Assembly: GCA_910586225.1 (NCBI GenBank) | Contig: CAJUIL010000046.1 | Span: 1-18,980 of the forward strand | DNA from: an uncultured Eubacterium sp. | Lineage (GTDB): Bacteria; Bacillota; Clostridia; Lachnospirales; Lachnospiraceae | Reading direction: 5' to 3' | Length of the DNA: 18,980 bases | Shown here: in pieces, positions 7,799 to 13,822 of the stretch | Numbering within the stretch: position 1 is the stretch's first letter | Layout of the letters: every line of letters starts with the position of its first letter | The notes under the pieces: generated by a model | The model's database searches: none | Told to the model about the DNA's origin: nothing | Seen by the model: only the letters and a program-made list of their open reading frames with translations | Made by a program: the position numbers and the translations under genes

Positions 7799-9127
7799 AT
7801 GAGAAAATTTTCAATCGTGATCGCTGGGGGTGGCAGTACGTATACCCCGGAAATTATCCTAATGCTGTTGGATAACCTAGATCGTCTGCCGCTTCGTTCG
7901 GTCAAGCTGTATGACAATGACGGCGAGCGTCAGGATAAGGTAGCGAAGGCTTGTGAGATTTTGATCAAAGAAAAGGATCCTTCGATCGAGTATTTAGCGA
8001 CGACAGATCCGCAGCTGGCATATACGGATGTGGATTTCTGCCTGGCGCATATCCGTGTCGGAAAGCTGGCAATGCGGGAGCTGGATGAGAAGATACCGCT
8101 GAAGTACGGCGTTGTCGGTCAGGAGACGTGTGGTCCGGGCGGTATTGCATATGGAATGCGTTCGATCGCAGGAGTGCTTGAAAATATCGACTATATGGAA
8201 AAATATTCTCCGGACTGCTGGATGCTGAACTATTCCAATCCGGCGGCAATCGTTGCGGAGGCGTGCAGAAGGCTGCGGCCAAATTCCAGAGTGATCAATA
8301 TTTGCGATATGCCGATCGGCATGGAGCAGAGCTTTGCAAAAATTCTTGGCTTTGCGGACCGTAAGGATATGGACGTGCGCTATTTTGGCCTGAATCATTT
8401 TGGCTGGTGGACCTCCATTAAGGACGCGGAAGGTACGGAGTATATCGGCAGGCTGACAGAGCATCTGCAGCAATACGGCAACTGCCCGAAAGGCTCTGGT
8501 GAAGAGGATTATACCGATGCGAGCTGGCATGAAACGGCGAAAAAGGTAAAGGATATCGTAGCGGTAGATCCGACGACTGCGCCAAGCTCTTATTTACAGT
8601 ATTATCTGTTTCCAGACGATATGGTGGCGCATACAGACCCGAATTATACGAGAGCAAACCAGGTGATCGACGGAAGGGAAAAACGTGTATTCGGTGAGTG
8701 TGCAAGGATCCAGGAAGCGGGGACTGCAAAGGATACGAAGCTGGAGATTGGTATTCACGCGCTGTTTATCGTAGACCTTGCGACGGCGCTTGCCTATAAC
8801 ACGAAGGAGCGGATGCTGCTGATCGTAGAAAATAACGGCGCGATCGAAAATTTCCCATCGGACGCTATGGTTGAGATTCCTTGTATCGTTGGCAAGGACG
8901 GCTATGAGCCGCTGAGCATTGGAAAGATACCGTTATTCCAAAAAGGCTTGATGGAGCAGCAGGTCGCAGTGGAAAAGCTGACGGTAGACGCTTGGATGGA
9001 AGAAAGCTATCAAAAGCTATGGCAGGCGCTCACATTGTCTAAGACGGTGCCGAGTGCAAAAATTGCAAAACTGATATTAGATGATCTGATCGAGGCAAAT
9101 AAAGAATACTGGCCGAAGTTAAAGTAA
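7799..9127 (+). CDS. GH4 6-phospho-glycosidase, 6-phospho-alpha-glucosidase type (GlvA/MalH-like)
   Basis: This cytoplasmic enzyme of 442 residues has the full GH4 layout. An NAD-binding AGGGST starts at residue 9. NYSNPAAI lies near 144, C169-D-M-P supplies a metal ligand, and His200 in GLNHFGWW supplies another. GH4 enzymes cleave phospho-disaccharides through NAD-dependent oxidation at C3 with a divalent metal. The CDMP signature is known from 6-phospho-alpha-glucosidases (GlvA, MalH), whereas 6-phospho-beta-glucosidases (CelF, LicH) carry CNVP; the whole sequence also reads like GlvA/MalH. AAGGAGG lies about ten bases before the ATG. The neighbours are Lac-family EIIC, EIIB and EIIA, which usually go with beta-glucosides, so family signature and transporter disagree. 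GH4 membership is nearly certain; alpha specificity is likely but inferred from the motif. Confidence 0.93.
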   Translation: MRKFSIVIAGGGSTYTPEIILMLLDNLDRLPLRSVKLYDNDGERQDKVAKACEILIKEKDPSIEYLATTDPQLAYTDVDFCLAHIRVGKLAMRELDEKIPLKYGVVGQETCGPGGIAYGMRSIAGVLENIDYMEKYSPDCWMLNYSNPAAIVAEACRRLRPNSRVINICDMPIGMEQSFAKILGFADRKDMDVRYFGLNHFGWWTSIKDAEGTEYIGRLTEHLQQYGNCPKGSGEEDYTDASWHETAKKVKDIVAVDPTTAPSSYLQYYLFPDDMVAHTDPNYTRANQVIDGREKRVFGECARIQEAGTAKDTKLEIGIHALFIVDLATALAYNTKERMLLIVENNGAIENFPSDAMVEIPCIVGKDGYEPLSIGKIPLFQKGLMEQQVAVEKLTVDAWMEESYQKLWQALTLSKTVPSAKIAKLILDDLIEANKEYWPKLK

Positions 9128-9162
9128 AACTGGTCACAAAAGGAAAAGAAAGGAGTTTTCAA

Positions 9163-9459
9163 ATGAAGATTTTATTATGTTGCAATGCAGGGATGTCCAG
9201 CTCTATTTTAGTAAAAAAAATCCGTGAGGCTGCAGAAAAGCGCGGGATGGATATTACAATCACCGCGGTACCGAGCGCTGCGATCCGTGACGAGGTTGGC
9301 AAATGGGACGTGTGCCTGGTAGGACCTCAGCTCGTCTATGCTGCAAACAATATCAAATCACAGCTTAATATTCCGGTAGCAAGTGTGGAGCCGCGTATTT
9401 ATGCGATGGCTGACGGTGATAAAGCGCTTGACTTTGCAATGGGGCTGATCGAAGGGTAG
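9163..9459 (+). CDS. PTS EIIB, Lac/cellobiose (CelA) family
   Basis: The product is 98 residues, full length for a free EIIB of the Lac family. The phosphorylatable cysteine is Cys7 in LLCCNAGMSSS, in the P-loop typical of these small cytoplasmic proteins. It accepts phosphate from EIIA (next gene) and passes it to the sugar bound by EIIC (4505). The ATG follows AAAGGAG with 8 bases of spacing and lies 35 bases after the GH4 stop. The double cysteine (Cys6-Cys7) is slightly unusual, because the residue before the active cysteine is more often hydrophobic. Confidence 0.93.
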   Translation: MKILLCCNAGMSSSILVKKIREAAEKRGMDITITAVPSAAIRDEVGKWDVCLVGPQLVYAANNIKSQLNIPVASVEPRIYAMADGDKALDFAMGLIEG

Positions 9460-9468
9460 GAAAAGCAG

Positions 9469-9783
9469 ATGGTAAATATTGAGAAAATCTCGGAAACAGC
9501 AATGACGGTCATTACATATTCGGGAATGGCGAAATCCTGCTATATGGAGGCGCTCAGCCTTGCAAAGCAAAAAAAGTTTGCACAAGCAGAGGAAAAAATG
9601 GAAGAAGGCAGCACGCATTTCGTAGAAGCGCATCACGGGCATATGGATGTCCTCCAGGAAGAGATGAGCACGGAGGAGCCGCAGATCAGCCTTTTGATGA
9701 CCCATGCAGAGGATCAGCTGATGGGCGCCGAAATGTTAAAGACGGTAATTTCCGAGCTGATTGAATTGTATAAAGAAAGATAA
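9469..9783 (+). CDS. PTS EIIA, Lac/cellobiose family
   Basis: The product is 104 residues and predicted all-helical, as for trimeric Lac-family EIIA proteins. His79 and Asp82 in LLMTHAEDQLM match the phosphorylated histidine and the metal-coordinating aspartate (His78 and Asp81 in the lactococcal protein). It takes phosphate from HPr and donates it to EIIB. The gene starts 9 bases after the EIIB stop, with only a weak GG-rich ribosome-binding site, so translational coupling to EIIB is likely. The extra histidine cluster EAHHGHMD at 53-60 lies where related proteins have EAHKAQT-like sequence. Confidence 0.9.
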   Translation: MVNIEKISETAMTVITYSGMAKSCYMEALSLAKQKKFAQAEEKMEEGSTHFVEAHHGHMDVLQEEMSTEEPQISLLMTHAEDQLMGAEMLKTVISELIELYKER

Positions 9784-9832
9784 AACGCAAAAATAAAACG
9801 CAAAAGAAATTGAAATGAATAAGGAGAAAATT

Positions 9833-10438
9833 ATGGGAGCATATAATATTTGGGCAGCATCCGTAACAAAAAATGGTTTTGCGGCTGATGAGATTATTTC
9901 CAGCCTGCAGAAATCCATCCGCAGGGCGATGGTAGAGGAAGCTTGCCAGCACGCCTATGAGCTTTATGTATCTGGACCGGTCTTTTTAGAGAAAATGTGG
10001 CGCAGACTGCTTACAATCTCAGTAGAGGATATTGGCTTCGGCAACCTGAACGCGGCTGTTTATGTGAATACCATGAATGAGATGCGCAAAAACTTTCCTT
10101 ATGACGACGGAGATCAGCCGATGTATTTTATCCATGCTATCCGCATTCTCTGTGAGAGCGAAAAGGATCGTTCCAGCGATTATCTGAAAAATATCATCAT
10201 CAAGGAAGCGGCAATGGGGAAAAAGCCAGAGATCCTCGATGTGGCTTTAGACAAGCATACAAAACGCGGACAGGAAATGGGAAGAGGCTCTAAGCATTTC
10301 TTTGAAGAGGGTACGAAGGTGATCCCGCAGCTTGCAATCACGAACGATTACAGAGAGCGGTATGGGAAAATCCTGGAAAATTACAGCCCGGATAAGAATG
10401 TACCGGATGCGTTTGTATATAATACGGGACAATATTAA
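9833..10438 (+). CDS. Stand-alone RarA/MgsA C-terminal-like protein in the PTS operon
   Basis: The ATG at 9833 is preferred to 9815 because AAGGAG (9821-9826) precedes it by 6 bases; this gives 201 residues. Residues 20-135 recall the C-terminal oligomerisation region of the replication-associated ATPase RarA/MgsA. IISSLQKSIRR (21-31) corresponds to the family's ISALHKSVR, and RRLLTISVEDIGFGN (57-71) to RRCLAIASEDVGNAD. A helix with HAIRILCESEKDRSSDYLKN then aligns with the QAIVYLACAPKSNAVY region. No P-loop, Walker B or sensor motif is present, so it cannot be an ATPase alone. It follows EIIA by 49 bases and precedes the operon terminator, so it is probably co-transcribed with the PTS genes. 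The resemblance was judged by eye; the role in sugar metabolism or replication is unknown. Confidence 0.75.
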   Translation: MGAYNIWAASVTKNGFAADEIISSLQKSIRRAMVEEACQHAYELYVSGPVFLEKMWRRLLTISVEDIGFGNLNAAVYVNTMNEMRKNFPYDDGDQPMYFIHAIRILCESEKDRSSDYLKNIIIKEAAMGKKPEILDVALDKHTKRGQEMGRGSKHFFEEGTKVIPQLAITNDYRERYGKILENYSPDKNVPDAFVYNTGQY

Positions 10439-10455
10439 AATAAGATTCAAGATTT

Positions 10456-10489
10456 AGCGGCTTGCCGGAAGGCGGGCCGCTATTCTTTT
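10456..10489 (+). terminator. Terminator of the PTS operon
   Basis: AGCGGCTTGCC (10456-10466) pairs with GGCGGGCCGCT (10471-10481), with two G-T pairs, around a GGAA tetraloop, and is followed by ATTCTTTT. It starts 17 bases after the RarA-C-like gene, which supports that gene being the last of the operon. Confidence 0.8.
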
Positions 10490-10491
10490 GG

Positions 10492-10520
10492 TTGATTATT
10501 TCACGCACGAATGGTACACT
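10492..10520 (+). promoter_or_regulatory. Promoter of the VOC/DMT gene pair
   Basis: TTGATT (10492-10497), a 17-base spacer and TACACT (10515-10520) with an extended TG. It lies just after the PTS terminator and about 23 bases before the VOC start. Confidence 0.55.
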
Positions 10521-10542
10521 TTTGGGGAAGGGAGAGTGTAAA

Positions 10543-10929
10543 ATGAGATTGAAAAATATACTGATCACAGTTCGTGATATGCAAAAATCCATAGCCTTTT
10601 ACCAGCAGTTGTTCGGGCTGACGGTTGTTTCAGACAACGACGGGAACGTAATCTTATCTGAAGGGCTTGTTTTGCAGGACCGGGCAGTATGGGAACAGTT
10701 TTTAGGGAAAAGGGTAGTTCCACAGAGCAACGCTTCGGAATTATATTTTGAGGAGTCCAACTTGGAAGCCTTTGCAAACAAGCTGGAGCGTTATGAGGAG
10801 CCAGTCACGTACGTCAACCGATGGATGGAGCATTCCTGGGGGCAGAAGGTGATCCGTTTTTATGACCCGGACGGAAATCTGATCGAGGTTGGCACACCGA
10901 TGGATATGGGAAGGAGTACAGAGGCATGA
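10543..10929 (+). CDS. VOC-superfamily protein (glyoxalase/bleomycin-resistance fold)
   Basis: The product is 128 residues from the ATG at 10543, preceded by AAGGGAG. It opens with the VOC pattern MRLKNILITVRDMQKSIAFYQQLFGLTVV and closes with KVIRFYDPDGNLIEVGTPM, the second half of the paired beta-alpha-beta-beta-beta module. VOC proteins bind a metal and act as dioxygenases, glyoxalases, isomerases or drug-binding proteins; the substrate cannot be read here. ELYFEE near residue 68 and LIEVG near the C-terminus offer possible acidic metal ligands. The stop overlaps the next start as ATGA, so it is translationally coupled to a DMT-type exporter, which would fit a small-molecule resistance role. 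That function is inference. Confidence 0.85.
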   Translation: MRLKNILITVRDMQKSIAFYQQLFGLTVVSDNDGNVILSEGLVLQDRAVWEQFLGKRVVPQSNASELYFEESNLEAFANKLERYEEPVTYVNRWMEHSWGQKVIRFYDPDGNLIEVGTPMDMGRSTEA

Positions 10930-11813
10930 ACGCTGCAGAAAAAAAGAACGACCAATATGTGCGCGGCGCGGCGATGATTGTGCTGTCGGCTTTTTGTTTT
11001 GCTTGTATGAACGTCTGCGTCCGTCTGGCAGGTGATATCCCGTCCATACAAAAGAGTTTTTTCCGCAACCTGGTAGCTGCGGCCGCGGCGGGAGTGCTTG
11101 TATGGAAAAACAAGGAGCCGCTGCGCGTAGAGTCAAAGGCATATCCGGCGCTCGTTTTGCGGTGTGTGGCGGGTACAGCAGGGATCCTTTGCAATTTTTA
11201 TGCAATCGACCATCTTTTGATCGCCGATGCTTCGATCTTAAACAAATTGTCTCCGTTTTTTGCCGTTATTTTTTCTCTGCTTTTGTTAAAGGAAAAAATA
11301 GCGCCTTTTCAGGCGGCTTGTGTCAGCGTGGCGTTTTGCGGATGCTTGTTTATTGTTAAACCAGGATTCGAAAATACAGAGATTTTGCCGGCGCTTGCGG
11401 GTGTTTTGGGAGGTCTTGGAGCAGGGCTTGCCTATACGATGGTGCGCAGACTTGGTACGATGGGGGTGAAAGGTCCTGTCATTGTTTTTTACTTTTCACT
11501 TTTTTCCTGTCTGGCTGTTGTACCGTGGATCGTACTGCACTTTACGCCGATGACGCTGCGCCAGCAGGCGGTACTGCTGCTTGCCGGACTTTGTGCGGCA
11601 GGCGGACAGTTTTCCATTACAGCCGCATATACGTATGCTCCGGCGAAAAAAATTTCCATATACGACTATTCTCAGATTCTTTTCGCGTCCGCGCTGGGAT
11701 TCCTGTTGTTTGGGGAAATTCCGGATGTTTATAGTATGGTTGGGTATGTGATCATCATTGCTGCGTCGTGTTTGATGTTTTTTTATAACCGCGCGAAGGC
11801 AACTTCGATATGA
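10926..11813 (+). CDS. DMT superfamily (EamA) transporter
   Basis: The product is 295 residues of alternating hydrophobic segments, consistent with the ten-helix, duplicated EamA fold. The first half holds SAFCFACMNVCVRLAG and LLIADASILNKLSPFFAVIFS, followed by LLKEKIAPFQ. The second half holds LGGLGAGLAYTMVRRLG and YDYSQILFASALGFLLFGE followed by IPD, the typical end of EamA repeats. Such inner-membrane proteins export amino acids, nucleosides or drugs; no substrate can be assigned. The start has AAGGAG (10911-10916) 9 bases upstream and overlaps the VOC stop by four bases. Confidence 0.9.
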   Translation: MNAAEKKNDQYVRGAAMIVLSAFCFACMNVCVRLAGDIPSIQKSFFRNLVAAAAAGVLVWKNKEPLRVESKAYPALVLRCVAGTAGILCNFYAIDHLLIADASILNKLSPFFAVIFSLLLLKEKIAPFQAACVSVAFCGCLFIVKPGFENTEILPALAGVLGGLGAGLAYTMVRRLGTMGVKGPVIVFYFSLFSCLAVVPWIVLHFTPMTLRQQAVLLLAGLCAAGGQFSITAAYTYAPAKKISIYDYSQILFASALGFLLFGEIPDVYSMVGYVIIIAASCLMFFYNRAKATSI

Positions 11814-11835
11814 ACAGCGTTCTAAAATTTTAACA

Positions 11836-11854
11836 GAAAGTCCTATTGACTTTC
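11836..11854. repeat. GAAAGT-type inverted repeat over the xre-leader -35
   Basis: GAAAGTC (11836-11842) and GACTTTC (11848-11854) form a perfect 7-bp inverted repeat spanning the -35 at 11846. GAAAGTTTA recurs as direct copies at 11886-11894 and 11931-11939. The overlap with the promoter suggests an operator, possibly for the XRE protein encoded downstream. Confidence 0.5.
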
Positions 11855-11874
11855 TTCTTTGCGCTTGCTAAAAT
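11846..11874 (+). promoter_or_regulatory. Strong promoter upstream of the XRE gene
   Basis: TTGACT (11846-11851), a 17-base spacer and TAAAAT (11869-11874), with an extended TGC before the -10. The start would be near 11881, only about 60 bases before a terminator stem. Confidence 0.7.
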
Positions 11875-11880
11875 ATAGGT

Positions 11881-11969
11881 ACTAAGAAAGTTTACCGCTG
11901 ACCGATATGCGGAATATAAATGGTTGGGTTGAAAGTTTAGTCCTTCGCCATAAGGCGGGGGACTTTTTT
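11881..11969 (+). ncRNA. Candidate ~90-nt short RNA or attenuated leader of the XRE gene
   Basis: The segment lies between a strong promoter and an intrinsic terminator, contains no ORF of note, and has one small hairpin, CCGC (11895-11898) with GCGG (11909-11912). Two identical GAAAGTTTA copies flank that hairpin. It could be an independent small RNA or a leader whose terminator is conditionally read through into the XRE gene. I do not recognise it as a known riboswitch. Confidence 0.4.
11939..11969 (+). terminator. Intrinsic terminator between the promoter and the XRE gene
   Basis: AGTCCTTCGCC (11939-11949) pairs over 11 bases, two of them G-T, with GGCGGGGGACT (11954-11964) around an ATAA loop, followed by TTTTT. 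It ends 39 bases before the XRE start, and I see no second promoter after it. Confidence 0.85.
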
Positions 11970-12008
11970 CATAATTCTATTAATAAAGAAAAATAAAAGG
12001 TGTACAAA

Positions 12009-12365
12009 ATGACGAAAAGCGCAGTAATTATCATTCATCCGCCAGCACCAACCGGACTGGATGCTCAAAAAACCGGGGAACGGATCAAGTCCTTGTCCCT
12101 GCAGGCAGGATATACCGTAAAGCAGCTGCACGCAGAGCTAGGAGCAGGCATACAGACAATCTACGCATGGTTTTCCGGAAAAACGCTGCCAAGCCTTGAT
12201 ATGCTGTTCCAGCTCAGCAGCCTGCTTGGAGTACCGATCGACGAAATGGCGGTAGGAACACCAAGACAGGTCTGCTTTTGGCTGGATATGGAAGAGGCTG
12301 GTACAGACAGGGTCAAGGAGCATATGTGGAAATATTTGAAATATGCGCTGATGAAGCCGGACTGA
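12009..12365 (+). CDS. Short XRE-family helix-turn-helix regulator
   Basis: The product is 118 residues from the ATG at 12009, with AAAGG 8 bases upstream. Residues 19-76 form a Cro/CI-type HTH: TGERIKSLSLQAGYTVKQLHAELGA, then IQTIYAWFSGKTLPSLDMLF, then LSSLLGVPIDEMAV. The IYAWFSGKTLPSLD recognition region and the spaced PPAP N-terminus resemble a small-regulator type common in Lachnospiraceae. The C-terminal 35 residues (FWLDMEEAGTDRVKEHMWKY and beyond) have no recognised fold. Its target is unknown; autoregulation through the GAAAGT repeats upstream is a reasonable guess. It converges with the exported-protein gene on the other strand, 26 bases away. Confidence 0.85.
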   Translation: MTKSAVIIIHPPAPTGLDAQKTGERIKSLSLQAGYTVKQLHAELGAGIQTIYAWFSGKTLPSLDMLFQLSSLLGVPIDEMAVGTPRQVCFWLDMEEAGTDRVKEHMWKYLKYALMKPD

Positions 12366-12391
12366 ACCAAACCAGTGAAAGCAGGGAAGGG

Positions 12392-13216
12392 TTATTCGTT
12401 CGTCTGGACCGTTACCTTTAAAGAATTTGGAACGCTGTCATCGATACTTAAATCTACCTCCAGATCACCGGAAGCTGTTTCAATATTTAGCCTTTCTCTG
12501 CCTGCATCGCTGCCAGACGATGGCTGCTGGATCTCGTCTGCGGATAACACTGTTTTTTTAACTGAGTCAGACAGATCTGATTCAAATTCTACGATCGTTT
12601 TTACAAGTATATTATAATTTTCACATTCCGCAGATAGGGCATTCAGATTGACCTGTCCGAGAAAACCGCTGATAATACAAGGACTTCCACTCATTGTACT
12701 GCCGTTTTCCAAATACAGGATATAGGTGTCTCCTTTTATTAACGGCTCAGGCCCATAGGAGTCCATGTGCATTTCTCCGTTTTCCTCGAAAATGGCCGAC
12801 CAGTCCTGGACTTTTATTTCATCGCCTGCAGAATAACCGGCAGAATCCTGATATACATCCAAAAGCTTAACGGTGCGCACAGAGCAAAAAGAGGTTACAT
12901 ATCCATCTTCATCCATATGGCTCATGCTGTTTTCAGAGGTCAGTTCATCCGTTACCTCTGCCTTCACAATGGATACCGCGTGTTTTTTTAAATCTTCATA
13001 CGTAAAATCTACAAAATCCCCGTCAGAATAAAAAATCTGATCCTGCGTAAGGTCTTTCAAAGAAACAACATCCGTATTTTTTGCGTCTGCATTTTCTGTG
13101 CTGTTTTTAAGCAGGTTATCGCTTTTTCCTGCACATGCGGCTGAATGAAGCGCAGCAATACAGAATACAGAAAGCAGGAATTTTGACATTGCTTTTTTTG
13201 TCTTAAATTTCATCAT
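12392..13216 (-). CDS. Exported protein of unknown function
   Basis: The product is 274 residues. The N-terminus is a signal peptide: MMKFKTKKAMSK then a hydrophobic stretch LLSVFCIAALHSA and ACAG, where cleavage could follow AxA-like residues or, less well, a lipobox-like SAAC. An acidic, polar linker runs to about residue 60. The core has the pattern of a beta-rich exported domain: VSIVKAEVTDE, then VRTVKLLDVYQD, GDEIKVQDW, LIKGDTYILYLE and SGFLGQVNL. It recalls small extracellular Firmicute proteins built around a VKGxV...YKG...GE.YILFL scheme, but I cannot name a family. The C-terminal 60 residues are Ser/Asp-rich. A promoter and a 43-residue secreted-peptide ORF lie upstream on the same strand. 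GGGGTG precedes the double ATG. Confidence 0.75.
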   Translation of the reverse strand: MMKFKTKKAMSKFLLSVFCIAALHSAACAGKSDNLLKNSTENADAKNTDVVSLKDLTQDQIFYSDGDFVDFTYEDLKKHAVSIVKAEVTDELTSENSMSHMDEDGYVTSFCSVRTVKLLDVYQDSAGYSAGDEIKVQDWSAIFEENGEMHMDSYGPEPLIKGDTYILYLENGSTMSGSPCIISGFLGQVNLNALSAECENYNILVKTIVEFESDLSDSVKKTVLSADEIQQPSSGSDAGRERLNIETASGDLEVDLSIDDSVPNSLKVTVQTNE

Positions 13217-13249
13217 TATTCACCCCATTTTCTTTTTAAATATTTTTCA

Positions 13250-13381
13250 TCATTTCAGCGAATAATTTAAAGAACCCGACGAAAATCCTCCTGACTGTAT
13301 GCCAGCATTTATAGGGAGTAGTTGCGCGAAGAATATCCCTGTCATACAAGCGGAAACTGCTGTAAAATTTTTTAACTTCAT
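13250..13381 (-). CDS. Small secreted peptide ORF (43 residues)
   Basis: On the minus strand an ATG at 13381 opens a 43-residue frame ending in TGA at 13250. AAAGGGA lies 8 bases before the start. The peptide has a basic start (MKLKN), a hydrophobic core (FTAVSACMTGIFFAQLLPI) and NAG as a possible signal-peptidase site. A short polar tail follows: GIQSGGFSSGSLNYSLK. It sits inside what would otherwise be a 260-base untranslated leader of the exported-protein gene, 34 bases before it. It could be a precursor of a signalling or antimicrobial peptide, or a leader peptide. There is no homology evidence, and expression is unproven. Confidence 0.5.
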   Translation of the reverse strand: MKLKNFTAVSACMTGIFFAQLLPINAGIQSGGFSSGSLNYSLK

Positions 13382-13420
13382 AAATTATGTCCCTTTCTCT
13401 CCAAACATCAACAACAAGTT

Positions 13421-13508
13421 ACACGTATAATAGTCTGAAGCTTCATTTTCATAGCATTAATACGTATTATCTATTACGACCATATTGTACTACATTTTTT
13501 ATACGTGT
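13421..13508. repeat. Three ACGT-centred palindromic elements
   Basis: ACACGTATAA (13421-13430) is the exact inverse of TTATACGTGT (13499-13508), and a perfect 12-bp palindrome TAATACGTATTA (13458-13469) lies between them. The ACGT centres are 39 and 41 bases apart, about four helical turns. The right-hand element overlaps the minus-strand -35, and the set could bind one regulator cooperatively. Apart from these sites and the two promoters, 13382-13822 is AT-rich with no recognisable gene. Confidence 0.45.
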
Positions 13509-13511
13509 CAA
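13484..13511 (-). promoter_or_regulatory. Promoter for the small peptide and exported protein
   Basis: On the minus strand TTGACA (13511-13506), a 16-base spacer and TACAAT (13489-13484). The start would be near 13477, about 95 bases before the small ORF and 260 before the exported-protein gene. Confidence 0.65.
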
Positions 13512-13728
13512 CAAATAATTGCTTTTTAACTATTTTTTTAATTGCATTCTTTCGACGTTTATACGGAGTTATGCAGGATTTACATTTATTCTATATACTT
13601 AAAATCTTACAACTGTTATTTATGACAAAACCTTTCAGTAACTTCGTACTATTTTTTGTAATATTTGACGATTTAATTCACCATAAATACCAACGGGTCA
13701 CCACACTAGAAAGTGAGCACCGCAGGTG

Positions 13729-13757
13729 TTGACATACGTCTTTCCTGTGTATATACT
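13729..13757 (+). promoter_or_regulatory. Promoter of the epimerase-sigma-anti-sigma operon
   Basis: A consensus -35 TTGACA (13729-13734), a 17-base spacer and TATACT (13752-13757); start near 13764, about 59 bases before the epimerase ATG. It looks like a housekeeping promoter, so the operon need not depend on its own ECF sigma. Confidence 0.75.
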
Positions 13758-13822
13758 CTAAGGTAAGAAAACAATCAGGTCAGACAGCCCATGGCCAATC
13801 GAAAAACAGGAGAAGGATACTT

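Noticed and set aside
7994..8530. A 178-residue antisense frame inside the GH4 gene
   Set aside because: The sense strand encodes a complete GH4 enzyme with all motifs; the antisense frame has no recognisable motif or ribosome-binding site.
10741..11205. Long minus-strand frames across the VOC/DMT junction
   Set aside because: They mirror two well-supported, coupled genes; composition is rich in Pro, His and Arg, as expected of shadow frames.
13430..13474. A 14-codon ATG frame at the start of the minus-strand leader
   Set aside because: No ribosome-binding site and no distinctive sequence; too short to support.
13505..13732. A 75-residue plus-strand frame in the AT-rich intergenic region
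   Set aside because: It starts with GTG without a ribosome-binding site, overlaps the divergent promoter, and its Phe/Leu-rich sequence is explained by AT-rich DNA.
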